Source of the DNA: Mycobacterium sp. DL99
Lineage (GTDB): Bacteria; Actinomycetota; Actinomycetes; Mycobacteriales; Mycobacteriaceae
Reading direction: 5' to 3'
Length of the DNA stretch: 64,000 nt
Assembly: GCF_004762045.1 (NCBI RefSeq)
Contig: NZ_SJOM01000007.1
Location: 5,667,565 to 5,731,564 of the forward strand
Below are positions 16,412 through 24,414 of the stretch, piece after piece (position 1 is the stretch's first letter; each line of letters begins with the position of its first letter). A program made the translations under genes and the position numbers. The notes beneath the pieces were generated by a model, which ran no database searches, was not told the origin of the DNA, and was given only the letters and a program-made list of their open reading frames with translations.

Positions 16412-17047
16412 ATGTCGCTCACGACAACCAATCACCCCAGGTTCTTGATCACCATCGGTCTTGCCGCGGCCATCGTCGGCACGGCCGTCGCATGCTCCCC
16501 GGCCGGCGAATCGCCGAGCACGCCGTGGGTTGCCACGCCGTCCACGTCGACATCGGCAGTCGCCCCGAAGTCACCGAAATCGCAGGCGTCCGACTACAGC
16601 CATCTGCTGCTGCAGGCCGAGGATGTCAGCATTCCACCGGACGCGTTCACGGCCCGGTCCAGCAACGTAAACCCCGACGGTCAGTCCGGGGCCAGCGCGT
16701 TGTTCGTCAACGCCGACGACACCCGGGCAATCGCCGACACCATCCTGATCTACCCGGACGCGGAGACGGCGGCGGCAACGCTCAAGCAGGCCTCCGCGGC
16801 GGTGAGCACCATGGTGACCGGTGGCCAGCCGCAACCGGTGCCGGTGGGATCGAACGGCACCGTCATCTCGGGAACCGCACCCGACGGCAAGAAGGCCGTG
16901 ACGCTGTTGATGTACACCCAGGGCCGCGCGGTGGTGCGGCTGGAGTTCGACAGCAACCCGGACGATCCGGTGTCTCCCCAAACCGTCGCCAGTGTCGGCC
17001 GAATGCAACAGATCGCGTTGAGAATCGGCCTTCCGGAGCGGGAGTAA
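16412..17047 (+). CDS. Putative lipoprotein
   Basis: A 211-aa protein with a lipoprotein signal: MSLTTTNHPRFLITIGLAAA, then IVGTAVAC-S, where the Cys at residue 28 would be lipidated. A Ser/Thr/Pro-rich spacer follows (residues 29-60), then a small alpha/beta domain with DAETAAATLKQASAAVSTMV and RAVVRLEFDSNPDDPV, resembling the extracellular sensor-like domains of some mycobacterial lipoproteins. It is divergent from the carbonic anhydrase gene with 61 bp between starts. Ligand and function are unknown. Confidence 0.75.
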   Translation: MSLTTTNHPRFLITIGLAAAIVGTAVACSPAGESPSTPWVATPSTSTSAVAPKSPKSQASDYSHLLLQAEDVSIPPDAFTARSSNVNPDGQSGASALFVNADDTRAIADTILIYPDAETAAATLKQASAAVSTMVTGGQPQPVPVGSNGTVISGTAPDGKKAVTLLMYTQGRAVVRLEFDSNPDDPVSPQTVASVGRMQQIALRIGLPERE

Positions 17048-17111
17048 CCCCCGCTCACAGCGGGTATGCCGCAGGTCACGCCTCAATTATTGCCATGAGG
17101 GCTCAAAAAAC

Positions 17112-17125
17112 TGTAACGTGTTCTA
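17112..17125. promoter_or_regulatory. KstR operator upstream of kshA
   Basis: TGTAACGTGTTCTA matches TnnAACnnGTTnnA at every fixed position. It lies 30-43 nt upstream of the kshA GTG, within the 107-bp gap after the lipoprotein gene. kshA is a known KstR-regulated gene in actinobacteria. Confidence 0.87.
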
Positions 17126-17154
17126 GTTAAGAGCACCGATACGGGAGGCCCACC

Positions 17155-18318
17155 GTGACTACCGAAACTGCCGGCATCAGAGAGATCGACACCGGCGCCC
17201 TGCCAGACCGCTATGCGCGGGGTTGGCACTGCCTGGGACCGGTCAAGGGTTTCCTTGACGGTCAGCCGCACTCTGTCGAGATATTCGGCACCAAGCTGGT
17301 GGTGTTCGCGGACTCGGAAGGGTCCCTGAAAGTTCTTGATGGCTACTGCCGGCACATGGGCGGCGACCTGTCGCAGGGAACCATCAAGGGCGACACCGTG
17401 GCCTGCCCGTTCCACGACTGGCGCTGGGGCGGCGACGGCAAGTGCAAGCTCGTCCCCTACGCCAAGCGCACCCCGCGCCTGGCCCGCACCCGGGCCTGGC
17501 ACACCGACGTGCGCGGCGGCCTGCTGTTCGTCTGGCACGACCACGAGGGCAACGACCCCCAGCCCGAGGTCCAGATCCCTGAGATCCCCGAGGCGGCCAG
17601 CGACGAGTGGACCGAGTGGCAGTGGAACTCGCTGTTGATCGAGGGCAGCAACTGCCGCGAGATCATCGACAACGTCACCGACATGGCGCACTTCTTCTAC
17701 ATCCACTACGGCCTGCCGACGTACTTCAAGAACGTCTTCGAAGGCCACATCGCCTCGCAGTATCTGCACAACGTCGGCCGTCAGGACATCGGCGGCATGG
17801 GCACCCAGTACGGCGAGTCGCACCTGGACTCGGAGGCCTCCTACTTCGGGCCGTCGTTCATGATCAACTGGCTGCACAACAACTACGCCGGTTACAAGGC
17901 CGAGTCGATCCTGATCAACTGCCACTACCCGGTGAGCCAGGACGCCTTCATGCTGCAGTGGGGCGTCATCGTCGAGAAGCCCAAGGGCATGGACGAAAAG
18001 ACCACCCAGAAGCTGGCCGACGCGATGACGGACGGCGTGAGCAAGGGCTTCATGCAGGACGTCGAGATCTGGAAGCACAAGACCCGCATCGACAACCCGC
18101 TGCTGGTCGAGGAGGACGGCGCCGTCTACCAGATGCGCCGCTGGTACCAGCAGTTCTACGTCGATGTCGCGGACATCAGCCCCGACATGACGGACCGGTT
18201 CGAGATGGAGATCGACACCACCGCGGCCAACGAGAAGTGGCACGTGGAGGTCGAGGAGAACCTGAAGATCAAGGCGGCTGAGAAGTCGGCTCAGACGGAA
18301 ACACTGCAGTCCAGCTGA
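17155..18318 (+). CDS. kshA: 3-ketosteroid 9-alpha-hydroxylase oxygenase, KshA
   Basis: A 387-aa Rieske oxygenase. The [2Fe-2S] motif C-x-H at Cys65/His67 (CRHMGGDL) pairs with Cys84/His87 (CPFHDW). The mononuclear iron site is NVTDMAHFFYIHYG, with Asp176, His179 and His184. KshA with reductase KshB adds a 9-alpha hydroxyl to AD/ADD-type steroids and triggers B-ring opening. Start GTG 17155 follows GGGAGGCCCACC. The gene overlaps the Rv3527-like gene by TGATG. No kshB lies in this window, as is usual for mycobacteria. Confidence 0.97.
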   Translation: MTTETAGIREIDTGALPDRYARGWHCLGPVKGFLDGQPHSVEIFGTKLVVFADSEGSLKVLDGYCRHMGGDLSQGTIKGDTVACPFHDWRWGGDGKCKLVPYAKRTPRLARTRAWHTDVRGGLLFVWHDHEGNDPQPEVQIPEIPEAASDEWTEWQWNSLLIEGSNCREIIDNVTDMAHFFYIHYGLPTYFKNVFEGHIASQYLHNVGRQDIGGMGTQYGESHLDSEASYFGPSFMINWLHNNYAGYKAESILINCHYPVSQDAFMLQWGVIVEKPKGMDEKTTQKLADAMTDGVSKGFMQDVEIWKHKTRIDNPLLVEEDGAVYQMRRWYQQFYVDVADISPDMTDRFEMEIDTTAANEKWHVEVEENLKIKAAEKSAQTETLQSS

Positions 18319-18800
18319 TGACGACACGCAACGAGCGGAGCCAGGCGCCAGATGTCGACGACCTGGCCCGCTCGATGCTGCTGCTGCACGGCGTGCATGA
18401 GGATGACGATCATCACGCCGGCAGCGGCGCAGGCACCGGTTCGCCCGCCGGATCATGGGCCAAGGCACCGAATTTCGCGTCCGATCCGCAACGGGCCGCG
18501 GCGGTCCGCGAGGCCAGCGCGCGCGACCGTGAACGCTATCTGACCTCAGGCCTGGTGTCGGTGGACTGCCGGTTCTGCCATGTCTCGGTGCAGGTGAAAA
18601 AGCTGAGCGCCGAACACACTTCGGTGCAGTGGTCTACCGAAGCGGTGGAACGCTGCGCGACCTTCGAGGAAATCCGCTCCACCGGCGGAGATCCGGCCCG
18701 GGCGCGGTCATGCCCGCGGCTGACCGACAGCATCAAGCATGCGGTTGCCGAAGGGTGCCTGGAAGAGGTGTCTTCGGCCCCCTCCCCCGGCGACGGCTGA
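18318..18800 (+). CDS. Rv3527-like conserved protein with Cys pairs
   Basis: A 160-aa protein translationally coupled to kshA (TGATG). The C-terminal half has VSVDCRFCHVSVQVKKLSAE, then a Trp-containing segment, then CATFEEIRSTGGDPARARSC-P. This gives a CxxC and two more Cys that could bind metal or form a small redox or zinc-binding fold. The N-terminal 50 residues are low-complexity and probably flexible. It corresponds to Rv3527, whose function is unknown. Co-expression with kshA suggests an accessory role in steroid ring degradation, which is inference. Confidence 0.75.
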   Translation: MTTRNERSQAPDVDDLARSMLLLHGVHEDDDHHAGSGAGTGSPAGSWAKAPNFASDPQRAAAVREASARDRERYLTSGLVSVDCRFCHVSVQVKKLSAEHTSVQWSTEAVERCATFEEIRSTGGDPARARSCPRLTDSIKHAVAEGCLEEVSSAPSPGDG

Positions 18801-18808
18801 TTCGCCCG

Positions 18809-19831
18809 CTAGTTCCCGGTCCTCAGCTCGGCCACGCAGGCACCCAGCGACTCGTCGTCTCCGTCGCCGCCCAGCGGCGGCAGCACGATGCCGTCGGCCA
18901 CGTCCCCGAACCTCGCCTTCAGCAAGCCGGGCAGCTCATCGTGACGTCCACAGACCACCAGCTCGTCCAGAATGGAATCGGTTAGCACCGAGGGCAATTC
19001 GTCCCACAGCTCGGTTCGGACCAGGGACCGCAATCGCTCCGGGAGTTCAGTAAGGCCGCGGCGGGTCAGGCCTGTCGCATATGCGGGTGTCGAATACAGG
19101 AATGCCAGCATCCGGCGCTGCCGTTCCCGTTCCATGGCGACCGCCTCATCGGTGCGGCCGGTGGCGATCGCCGTCGAGGCGACGATGCGCGGTGCGTCTG
19201 TCCTGCCTGCCGCTTCGGCGCCACGGGCCAACGCCGGGCGCACCACGTCGCGCAGGTAGTCGGGATCGGAGTTGGTCGAGTGCGTGACGATTCCGCGCGC
19301 GACCCCGCCGGCGAGTTCGCACATACCGGCGTTCACCGCACCCAGCCAGATCGGCGGGCGGACGGCCTCGCTCGGGCCGGGATTGAAGTAGGGCTGCATG
19401 CGGGTCAGCCGGTAGTTCTCGCTCTCGAAGTGCACTGTGCCCCCGGTGCGGAACGCATCGAACAGGGCATCGAGCGCACCCACGTAATCCCTGAGCCGGG
19501 CAATCGGATCGCTCCACGGCATGCCGTAGCGGTCCCGGATGTTCTGCTTGATCTGCGTCCCGAGCCCCAGCTCGAACCGACCGCCCGAGAGTACCGACAG
19601 ATCCCAGGCGGTGTACGCCGTCAGCGTGGGACTGCGCACGAATGCCAGTGTCACGGCGGTGCGGACGGTGATGCGCGATGTGTGCTCCAGGGCCAGCAAC
19701 GAGACCGCCAGTGAGTCGTGCAGGGTCTCGGCGACATGTAGGCCGTCGCAGCCCAGTCGCTCGGCCCGCCGCGCATAGCCGGCGGTTGCGGTCAGCGGCG
19801 TACGCGGGTCGAGCGCCAGATAGACCTTCAT
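18809..19831 (-). CDS. LLM-class F420-dependent oxidoreductase
   Basis: A 340-aa luciferase-like protein: MKVYLALDPRTPLTATAGYA, AERLGCDGLHVAETLHDSLA, TLAFVRSPTLTAYTAWDLSV with LSGGRFELGLGTQIKQNIRD, and RPPIWLGAVNAGMCELAGG. This is the third such oxidoreductase in the window and is distinct from the other two. It is convergent to the Rv3527-like gene, with 8 bp between stops. The upstream gap to the sulfotransferase holds a long hairpin, so it may be transcribed separately. The substrate is unknown. Confidence 0.85.
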   Translation of the reverse strand: MKVYLALDPRTPLTATAGYARRAERLGCDGLHVAETLHDSLAVSLLALEHTSRITVRTAVTLAFVRSPTLTAYTAWDLSVLSGGRFELGLGTQIKQNIRDRYGMPWSDPIARLRDYVGALDALFDAFRTGGTVHFESENYRLTRMQPYFNPGPSEAVRPPIWLGAVNAGMCELAGGVARGIVTHSTNSDPDYLRDVVRPALARGAEAAGRTDAPRIVASTAIATGRTDEAVAMERERQRRMLAFLYSTPAYATGLTRRGLTELPERLRSLVRTELWDELPSVLTDSILDELVVCGRHDELPGLLKARFGDVADGIVLPPLGGDGDDESLGACVAELRTGN

Positions 19832-19844
19832 GATCTCCCCCTCA

Positions 19845-19901
19845 CGAGCAGACGCGAATGTACCCGGAAATCAACATTTCCGGGTCATTCGCGTCTGCTC
19901 G
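19845..19901. repeat. Long bulged hairpin between minus-strand genes
   Basis: Arms 19845-19871 and 19876-19901 pair over 26 bp with a single bulged T at 19861 and a 4-nt loop CAAC. The outer part is CGAGCAGACGCGAATG with its exact complement, the inner part ACCCGGAAAT with ATTTCCGGGT. It fills most of the 81-bp gap between the sulfotransferase stop (19913) and the oxidoreductase start (19831). It may be a terminator or a dispersed palindromic element. Confidence 0.8.
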
Positions 19902-19912
19902 CGGGGCTACTA

Positions 19913-21058
19913 CTACAGCCCCTTGAATCGCTCCTGGACCGCCTCAGAGGACAGTCCGTAGTCGGCCAGTGAGTAGGTGTGCTTCGGCGCACGCGGCCCC
20001 TGCTTGCTGGCTTCGTGGCTGTCGACCATCGCCTGCCGGGCGGCGTCCGTGAAGTCCAGCCCGAACGTGCGGTAGATACCCTCGACCGCGCCGATCGGGT
20101 CCTTGACGAACTCGAAGTAGTCCACGTCGCAGAACTGACCCGGATCATGCTTGGCCCGTTCGGTATTGAACAACTCCAGCCCGCGCGACCAGGTTTCCAT
20201 GGCGTCTTCGCCGATCACATTCCCGGTGAACGTGTTGGACCAGCCGGCGGTGGTGTGCTGCGCCAGCGAGCACATCGAGGCCATGATGGTCTCTGCCGGG
20301 CGGTGACACTGGACGACCAGGGCGTCCGGATACGTCGCGAACAGTGCGTCCAGGGCGAACAGATGACTGGGGTTCTTGAGCACCCAACGCTTCTCGGGTT
20401 CGTTGAGACCGATCAGCTGCAGGTTCTTCCGGTGCCTCTGGTACGACTTGGTCCAGTCCTGACGGGCCAGCCACTGCGCGTAGGTCGGTACGTGGGCCAG
20501 CGTCTCGTAGGACACCGAGTGCAAAGACTGCCGTAGCAACTGCCAGCATTCCTCGACCTCGTCCGCAGTCATGTAGTGCAGGCCCGTGTAATCCGGGTTC
20601 TCCTCGTGCGCCTTCTTGAATCGGGCATCGAGCGCACTGAAGACCGGGTTGTCCGGCCAGGTTTCCCGCGGCGGCCGAGGCTGCGGGAACTCCGCCAGCC
20701 ACATCTCCAAACCCTGATGCATCGGGTCGGCGGTCAGCAACCGGTGGATCACCGTGGTCCCGGTGCGCGGCAGACCGGTGACGAAGATCGGCCGCTCGAT
20801 CGGCACGTCGACGTGCTGCGGGTACTGCTTGAACGCAGCTTCCGAGACGAGGCGGGCAACCAGCGCATTGCGGGTGAAGAAGCGCTGCATCTTGCTGCCG
20901 AGCTCGGTCAGATCGTCATCACGCTGGTAGGACTCCAGCAGCACTCCGAGCGCTTCGATGTAGTTGTCGTCGTCGGTACCGAAATCATCCAGGCCGCAGG
21001 CCTTTACCGCCGAGGCATGCAGATCCTCGATGGTGCCGACATCGGTGCGCGGGGTCAT
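19913..21058 (-). CDS. Sulfotransferase-family protein (Rv3529c-like)
   Basis: A 381-aa protein of the mycobacterial sulfotransferase family. The PAPS 5'-phosphosulfate loop is FVTGLPRTGTTVIHRLLTAD, near residue 90. The 3'-phosphate region resembles RWVLKNPSHLFALDALFATY with PDALVVQCHRP. It corresponds to Rv3529c in the KstR regulon. Sulfotransferases move sulfate from PAPS to hydroxyl groups; whether this one acts on steroids or has lost activity is unknown. It overlaps the SDR gene by ATGA (21055-21058), and both follow the Rv3531c-like gene, forming an operon on the minus strand. Confidence 0.85.
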   Translation of the reverse strand: MTPRTDVGTIEDLHASAVKACGLDDFGTDDDNYIEALGVLLESYQRDDDLTELGSKMQRFFTRNALVARLVSEAAFKQYPQHVDVPIERPIFVTGLPRTGTTVIHRLLTADPMHQGLEMWLAEFPQPRPPRETWPDNPVFSALDARFKKAHEENPDYTGLHYMTADEVEECWQLLRQSLHSVSYETLAHVPTYAQWLARQDWTKSYQRHRKNLQLIGLNEPEKRWVLKNPSHLFALDALFATYPDALVVQCHRPAETIMASMCSLAQHTTAGWSNTFTGNVIGEDAMETWSRGLELFNTERAKHDPGQFCDVDYFEFVKDPIGAVEGIYRTFGLDFTDAARQAMVDSHEASKQGPRAPKHTYSLADYGLSSEAVQERFKGL

Positions 21059-21837
21059 GCCTTGTACTCCCCGCAGTTCACATCGAGGGCCTGGCCGGTG
21101 ATACCGCTGGACAGATCGCTGGCCATGAACAGGATCGCCGAGGCGACTTCATCCTCGGTCGGCAGCCGCTTGAGGTCGGAGGAGGCCGCCGTCGCCTTGT
21201 AGATCTCGTCGACGGTGGCGCCGTACTTACCCGCCTGATGGGCGAAATAGCTTTCCAGCGTGCCGCCCCAGATATAGCCGGGCAGAATGGAATTCACCCG
21301 GATGCCCTGGTCGCCGAGTTCGGTTGCCAGGGTCTGCGACATGGCCAGCAGGGCTGACTTGGCCATCTTGTAGGCGCCGTACTTGGCCTGCGAGTGCCGG
21401 ACCACCATGGAGTTCACGTTGACGACGGAACCCTTGCTCTGGGCCAGGGCCGGGGTGAAGGCCTGCACCATCCGCAGCGCGCCGAACACCGTCAGCTCGA
21501 TGGCATCGCGCATGTGCTCGAACGTGGTGTTGGCGAAGGGTTTCATCGACGGCACCCGGAACGCGTTGTTGATCAACACGTCGACCTTGCCGTACGCCTC
21601 GATCGAGGCGTCGACCAGATTGTTCACCTGGGCCTCGTCGGTGATATCGGTGCCGACCGAGATGGCGCGACGGCCGAGATCGGTCACCTGCTTGGCCACC
21701 TCGTCGAGCCGCTCCACGGTGCGAGCCGCGAGCACCAGATCAGCTCCGGCCTCGGCACAGCGCCGCGCGAGCGTGGTGCCCAGCGCGGGGCCGACCCCGC
21801 TGATGACGACGACCTTGTTCTCCAGCAGTCCTGACAT
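21055..21837 (-). CDS. Short-chain dehydrogenase/reductase (Rv3530c-like)
   Basis: A 260-aa classical SDR: N-terminal VVVISGVGPALGTTLARRCA (a variant glycine-rich NAD(P) motif), INNAFRVPSM in the NNA region, NVNSMVVRHSQAKYGAYKMA-K with the YxxxK catalytic pair, and the C-terminal NCGEYKA. It corresponds to Rv3530c. Likely an NAD(P)-dependent oxidoreductase for a hydroxy/oxo steroid intermediate; the substrate is inferred from context only. Its ATG is 3 nt after the stop of the Rv3531c-like gene, so it is co-transcribed with it and with the sulfotransferase. Confidence 0.88.
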   Translation of the reverse strand: MSGLLENKVVVISGVGPALGTTLARRCAEAGADLVLAARTVERLDEVAKQVTDLGRRAISVGTDITDEAQVNNLVDASIEAYGKVDVLINNAFRVPSMKPFANTTFEHMRDAIELTVFGALRMVQAFTPALAQSKGSVVNVNSMVVRHSQAKYGAYKMAKSALLAMSQTLATELGDQGIRVNSILPGYIWGGTLESYFAHQAGKYGATVDEIYKATAASSDLKRLPTEDEVASAILFMASDLSSGITGQALDVNCGEYKA

Positions 21838-21840
21838 CGG

Positions 21841-22968
21841 TCAGCCCACCATCCTTTCGCCAATTAGCTTCTGACGAAGCGCAATCCGCGCTCGCCAATC
21901 ATCATCGGAAATCTTGTTGTTCTCGTAATACGGCAGTTTCTCCGCCACAGCGCCGATGTCGACCAATTCTGCGGTCGGCCCGTCCTCGGCGCTCAACTCA
22001 CGCGAAACCCGCTGCCAGCGGAACTGCAGGTAACCCTTGAGATGCCCCAGCGTCTCGCACCAGTTGGTCACCCCGGGATTGGCCTCGGACACCACGATCC
22101 GGATCTTGCCGTCCGGATCGGCTTGCGCCTGAGTGCCGTTCAGCGAGGTCTGGTGATTGATGTAGTCCAGCGAGATGTACCAGAGGCTACCCAGCTGGAA
22201 GCCCAGGTAGGGCGCATCCGACACCGGCAGCGTGATGATCATCGCCTGGGCTGGCGTCATGTCGTAGTGACCGACCGACGAATACTGGGTGGCGAGCCCG
22301 CCGGGTGTCAGACGCGGTGCGGTCAGCGTGTTGACGGGCAGGTTGTCGTAGAACCACTTGGGGAACTGCAGCCACGTCTTGACCCGCTGAACGAGTTGCT
22401 TACCGGCTGTGGCGTAACGCTTCTCGATGAGTTCGCGGGTCAACGGCGCCGGCGCCGTGCCGGCGGTGTCCGTACGCGATATCGCGAAGGAGCCGCGCTG
22501 CGCAGACCAGTCGTTGTAGACCTCCCGGATCACCAGCTGCGCGGGGGTAGCCGGGGTGAACCGCCATTCGAAGGTGCCGTCGGCAGCGATGTCGAGCTTG
22601 CGGTCATCGAATGCGGTCTCACTGTCCGGAACGTTCTCGTCGGTGTACTCCCCGCCCAACAACTGGAAGCTGACGTCGGTGGTCGTGCCCCGCTTTCCGG
22701 TGACGACGTACTCGTGTCCGGGTTGGACCCGAGTGCCGAAGTACATGGTGTCGGGGTTGTCCAGGCCCATCTTGGTGAATGGCCCCGTTCCACTGTGCAG
22801 GAACGGATGGTCGCGGTCGTAGTCGAACGCGACGTGCGTGCACGCCGCGATGCATCCGGCCAGGTACTGCAGCCCCTCAAGGAGATCCGCTTCCGAGGAG
22901 ATAAAGGGCGCGGCGGTCACCAGGCGTTCCGCCTCGGCTATGGCATCGGCCAGTGGTTGTGAGTACAT
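21841..22968 (-). CDS. Conserved hypothetical protein (Rv3531c-like)
   Basis: A 375-aa protein first in the operon with the SDR and sulfotransferase. Visible segments include ADLLEGLQYLAGCIAACTHV, DNPDTMYFGTRVQPGHEYVV, FQLLGGEYTDENVPDSETAF and a C-terminal sheet-rich region containing LGFQLGSLWYISLDYINHQT. The layout recalls DUF1214-type proteins, but this is uncertain. I chose ATG 22968; the frame extends to a TTG at 23043 that would place the start on the KstR box. It matches Rv3531c by position. Biochemical role unknown; membership of the steroid regulon is supported by the KstR box upstream. Confidence 0.75.
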   Translation of the reverse strand: MYSQPLADAIAEAERLVTAAPFISSEADLLEGLQYLAGCIAACTHVAFDYDRDHPFLHSGTGPFTKMGLDNPDTMYFGTRVQPGHEYVVTGKRGTTTDVSFQLLGGEYTDENVPDSETAFDDRKLDIAADGTFEWRFTPATPAQLVIREVYNDWSAQRGSFAISRTDTAGTAPAPLTRELIEKRYATAGKQLVQRVKTWLQFPKWFYDNLPVNTLTAPRLTPGGLATQYSSVGHYDMTPAQAMIITLPVSDAPYLGFQLGSLWYISLDYINHQTSLNGTQAQADPDGKIRIVVSEANPGVTNWCETLGHLKGYLQFRWQRVSRELSAEDGPTAELVDIGAVAEKLPYYENNKISDDDWRARIALRQKLIGERMVG

Positions 22969-22984
22969 CCAGCATCTGCTCTCT

Positions 22985-23002
22985 CGGTCCAATATTGGAC
23001 CG
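22985..23002. promoter_or_regulatory. 18-bp perfect palindrome, likely IclR-type operator
   Basis: CGGTCCAATATTGGACCG is a perfect 18-bp palindrome, 17 nt upstream of the Rv3531c-like ATG and 67 nt upstream of the IclR-family start. Next to a divergent IclR-type regulator this is the natural candidate for its autoregulatory operator; the binding protein is inferred. Confidence 0.65.
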
Positions 23003-23028
23003 CAGTGGTAGAGTTTCCTACCCGACAC

Positions 23029-23042
23029 TAGAACGCGTTCCA
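23029..23042. promoter_or_regulatory. KstR operator between Rv3531c-like operon and IclR regulator
   Basis: TAGAACGCGTTCCA matches TnnAACnnGTTnnA at all fixed positions. It lies 26 nt upstream of the IclR ATG and 61 nt upstream of the Rv3531c-like ATG. It places the leftward operon, and possibly the regulator, under cholesterol control. Confidence 0.87.
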
Positions 23043-23068
23043 ATTCGAGTCAACGCCCAGGAGGATCG

Positions 23069-23983
23069 ATGCCAGACGCCGAGCCGGCCGGCCGCGCCTC
23101 ACCACCGACTGCCCGGGTGGTTGCCATCCTGGATTTCCTGTCCCGCCACCCGCAGGAGCGGTTCGGGCTCTCCGAACTCACCCGCCGAGTCGGACTGACC
23201 AAGCCGACGTGCCTGGGGATCCTGAGCTCACTCACCGAATCGGGCTACCTGATCCGGGACAGCGGAGACAAGACGTACCGCCTTGGCCCGAGCCTGATCT
23301 CGCTCGGCCACGCGGCGCAGGAGTCGATGCGCGTCAACCCGGCGGCCCGAGCCGAGTTGCACGCGCTGTCAGCCGCTTTCGACACCTCCGCGGGCCTGAC
23401 CGCCGTGGTCGATGACCGGATCACGGTGCTGGAGGTGGTCGGCCCGCCCGGCCGCGACCCTGGCGTCCGGGTCGGGCAGAGCTATCCGTTCGCACCGCCG
23501 GTCGGCCTGATGTTCGTGCTGTGGGACGACGACGCGCTCCGGGCCTGGCTGGCCAAGGCGCCGACGATTCCGCTGCGCACCGAATCCGCGCGGCTACAGC
23601 GGGTGATCGAAAACTGTCGCGCCGACGGATATCTCGTGGAACGCCTGACCCCCGGGGGCCGCAGGCTCTACGCGCTGATGGCGGGGATGTCGACCAACCT
23701 GCCCGACGAACTGCGCGCCCTGCTGAGTGAGTTGGTGTCCGACATCGGTGAGCGCGTGTATCTGCGCGACGAGTGCGAAACCCCGGGCCGCCGCAGCACG
23801 GCCCGTTCCGACATCAGTGTCATCTCGGCACCGGTCTTCGACCACTACCAGCGGCAGGTCATGGCGGCCTCACTGCACATCGGAACGGCCCTCACGGACA
23901 GGGAGATCGTCGATAGGGCCCGGGCGCTGGTGGCCACGGCCGACGCGTTGACGAAACAGCTCGGTGGAACAAAGCCGGCGTAG
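23069..23983 (+). CDS. IclR-family transcriptional regulator
   Basis: A 304-aa regulator. The N-terminal winged helix is at about residues 10-70 (TARVVAILDFLSRHPQERFG, LSELTRRVGLTKPTCLGILS, SLTESGYLIRD). The C-terminal effector domain includes LGPSLISLGHAAQESMRVNP and the IclR-like beta-rich core. The ATG at 23069 has AGGAGG 6-11 nt upstream. It is divergent from the Rv3531c-like/SDR/sulfotransferase operon, and a KstR box and an 18-bp palindrome lie between them. Probable role: a second, ligand-specific layer of control over that operon. The effector, perhaps a CoA-linked steroid fragment, is inference. Confidence 0.9.
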   Translation: MPDAEPAGRASPPTARVVAILDFLSRHPQERFGLSELTRRVGLTKPTCLGILSSLTESGYLIRDSGDKTYRLGPSLISLGHAAQESMRVNPAARAELHALSAAFDTSAGLTAVVDDRITVLEVVGPPGRDPGVRVGQSYPFAPPVGLMFVLWDDDALRAWLAKAPTIPLRTESARLQRVIENCRADGYLVERLTPGGRRLYALMAGMSTNLPDELRALLSELVSDIGERVYLRDECETPGRRSTARSDISVISAPVFDHYQRQVMAASLHIGTALTDREIVDRARALVATADALTKQLGGTKPA

Positions 23984-23997
23984 CGACGAGCCTGAGC

Positions 23998-24330
23998 TCA
24001 GAAGTTGTTGCAGGTACTGAAGATCTGCTGCATCAATCCGAGATACTGCCCGTTCGAGCTCAGGATGAGCTGCGCCATCTGCTGTCGTTCATCCCTTGGT
24101 GCAGCGAGGAACTGGCGCAGATAGGACTGCGACGTCGGGGACGCGTTGAACTGTGCGGTGGCCGCCGGATCCTGCGCATTCGCCGCCGCCATCACCTGCG
24201 GGTAACTGCAAGTGGTGTTGACGATCGAATCCAGATTCGGGTCTGCCGACGCCATCCCGGCCCCGGCGGTCAGCACCAACGCCAGGGTGCCCCCTGCGAC
24301 TGCCAGTTTGACCGGTACCAGCTCTAACAT
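23998..24330 (-). CDS. Secreted hemophore-related small protein
   Basis: A 110-aa protein with a Sec signal peptide (VKLAVAGGTLALVLTAGAGM-ASA; mature start near DPNLDS). The mature part has the mycobacterial hemophore-like helical pattern: NTTCSYPQVMAAANAQDPAA, FNASPTSQSYLRQFLAAPRD, then ERQQMAQLILSS and a final CNNF. The two Cys probably form a disulfide. Related proteins (Rv0203 type) bind heme outside the cell, but many paralogues lack proven binding. It lies between the IclR gene and the mmpL genes, and some heme importers of this type are MmpL proteins. Functional linkage here is speculative. Confidence 0.75.
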   Translation of the reverse strand: MLELVPVKLAVAGGTLALVLTAGAGMASADPNLDSIVNTTCSYPQVMAAANAQDPAATAQFNASPTSQSYLRQFLAAPRDERQQMAQLILSSNGQYLGLMQQIFSTCNNF

Positions 24331-24414
24331 GTCACGACCTCCTCCCCCCGAGGCCCGAACTCTACTCGATCACATTGCCCCTGGACCGCGTTTCGCTAAT
24401 GTCCACATAGTCGT

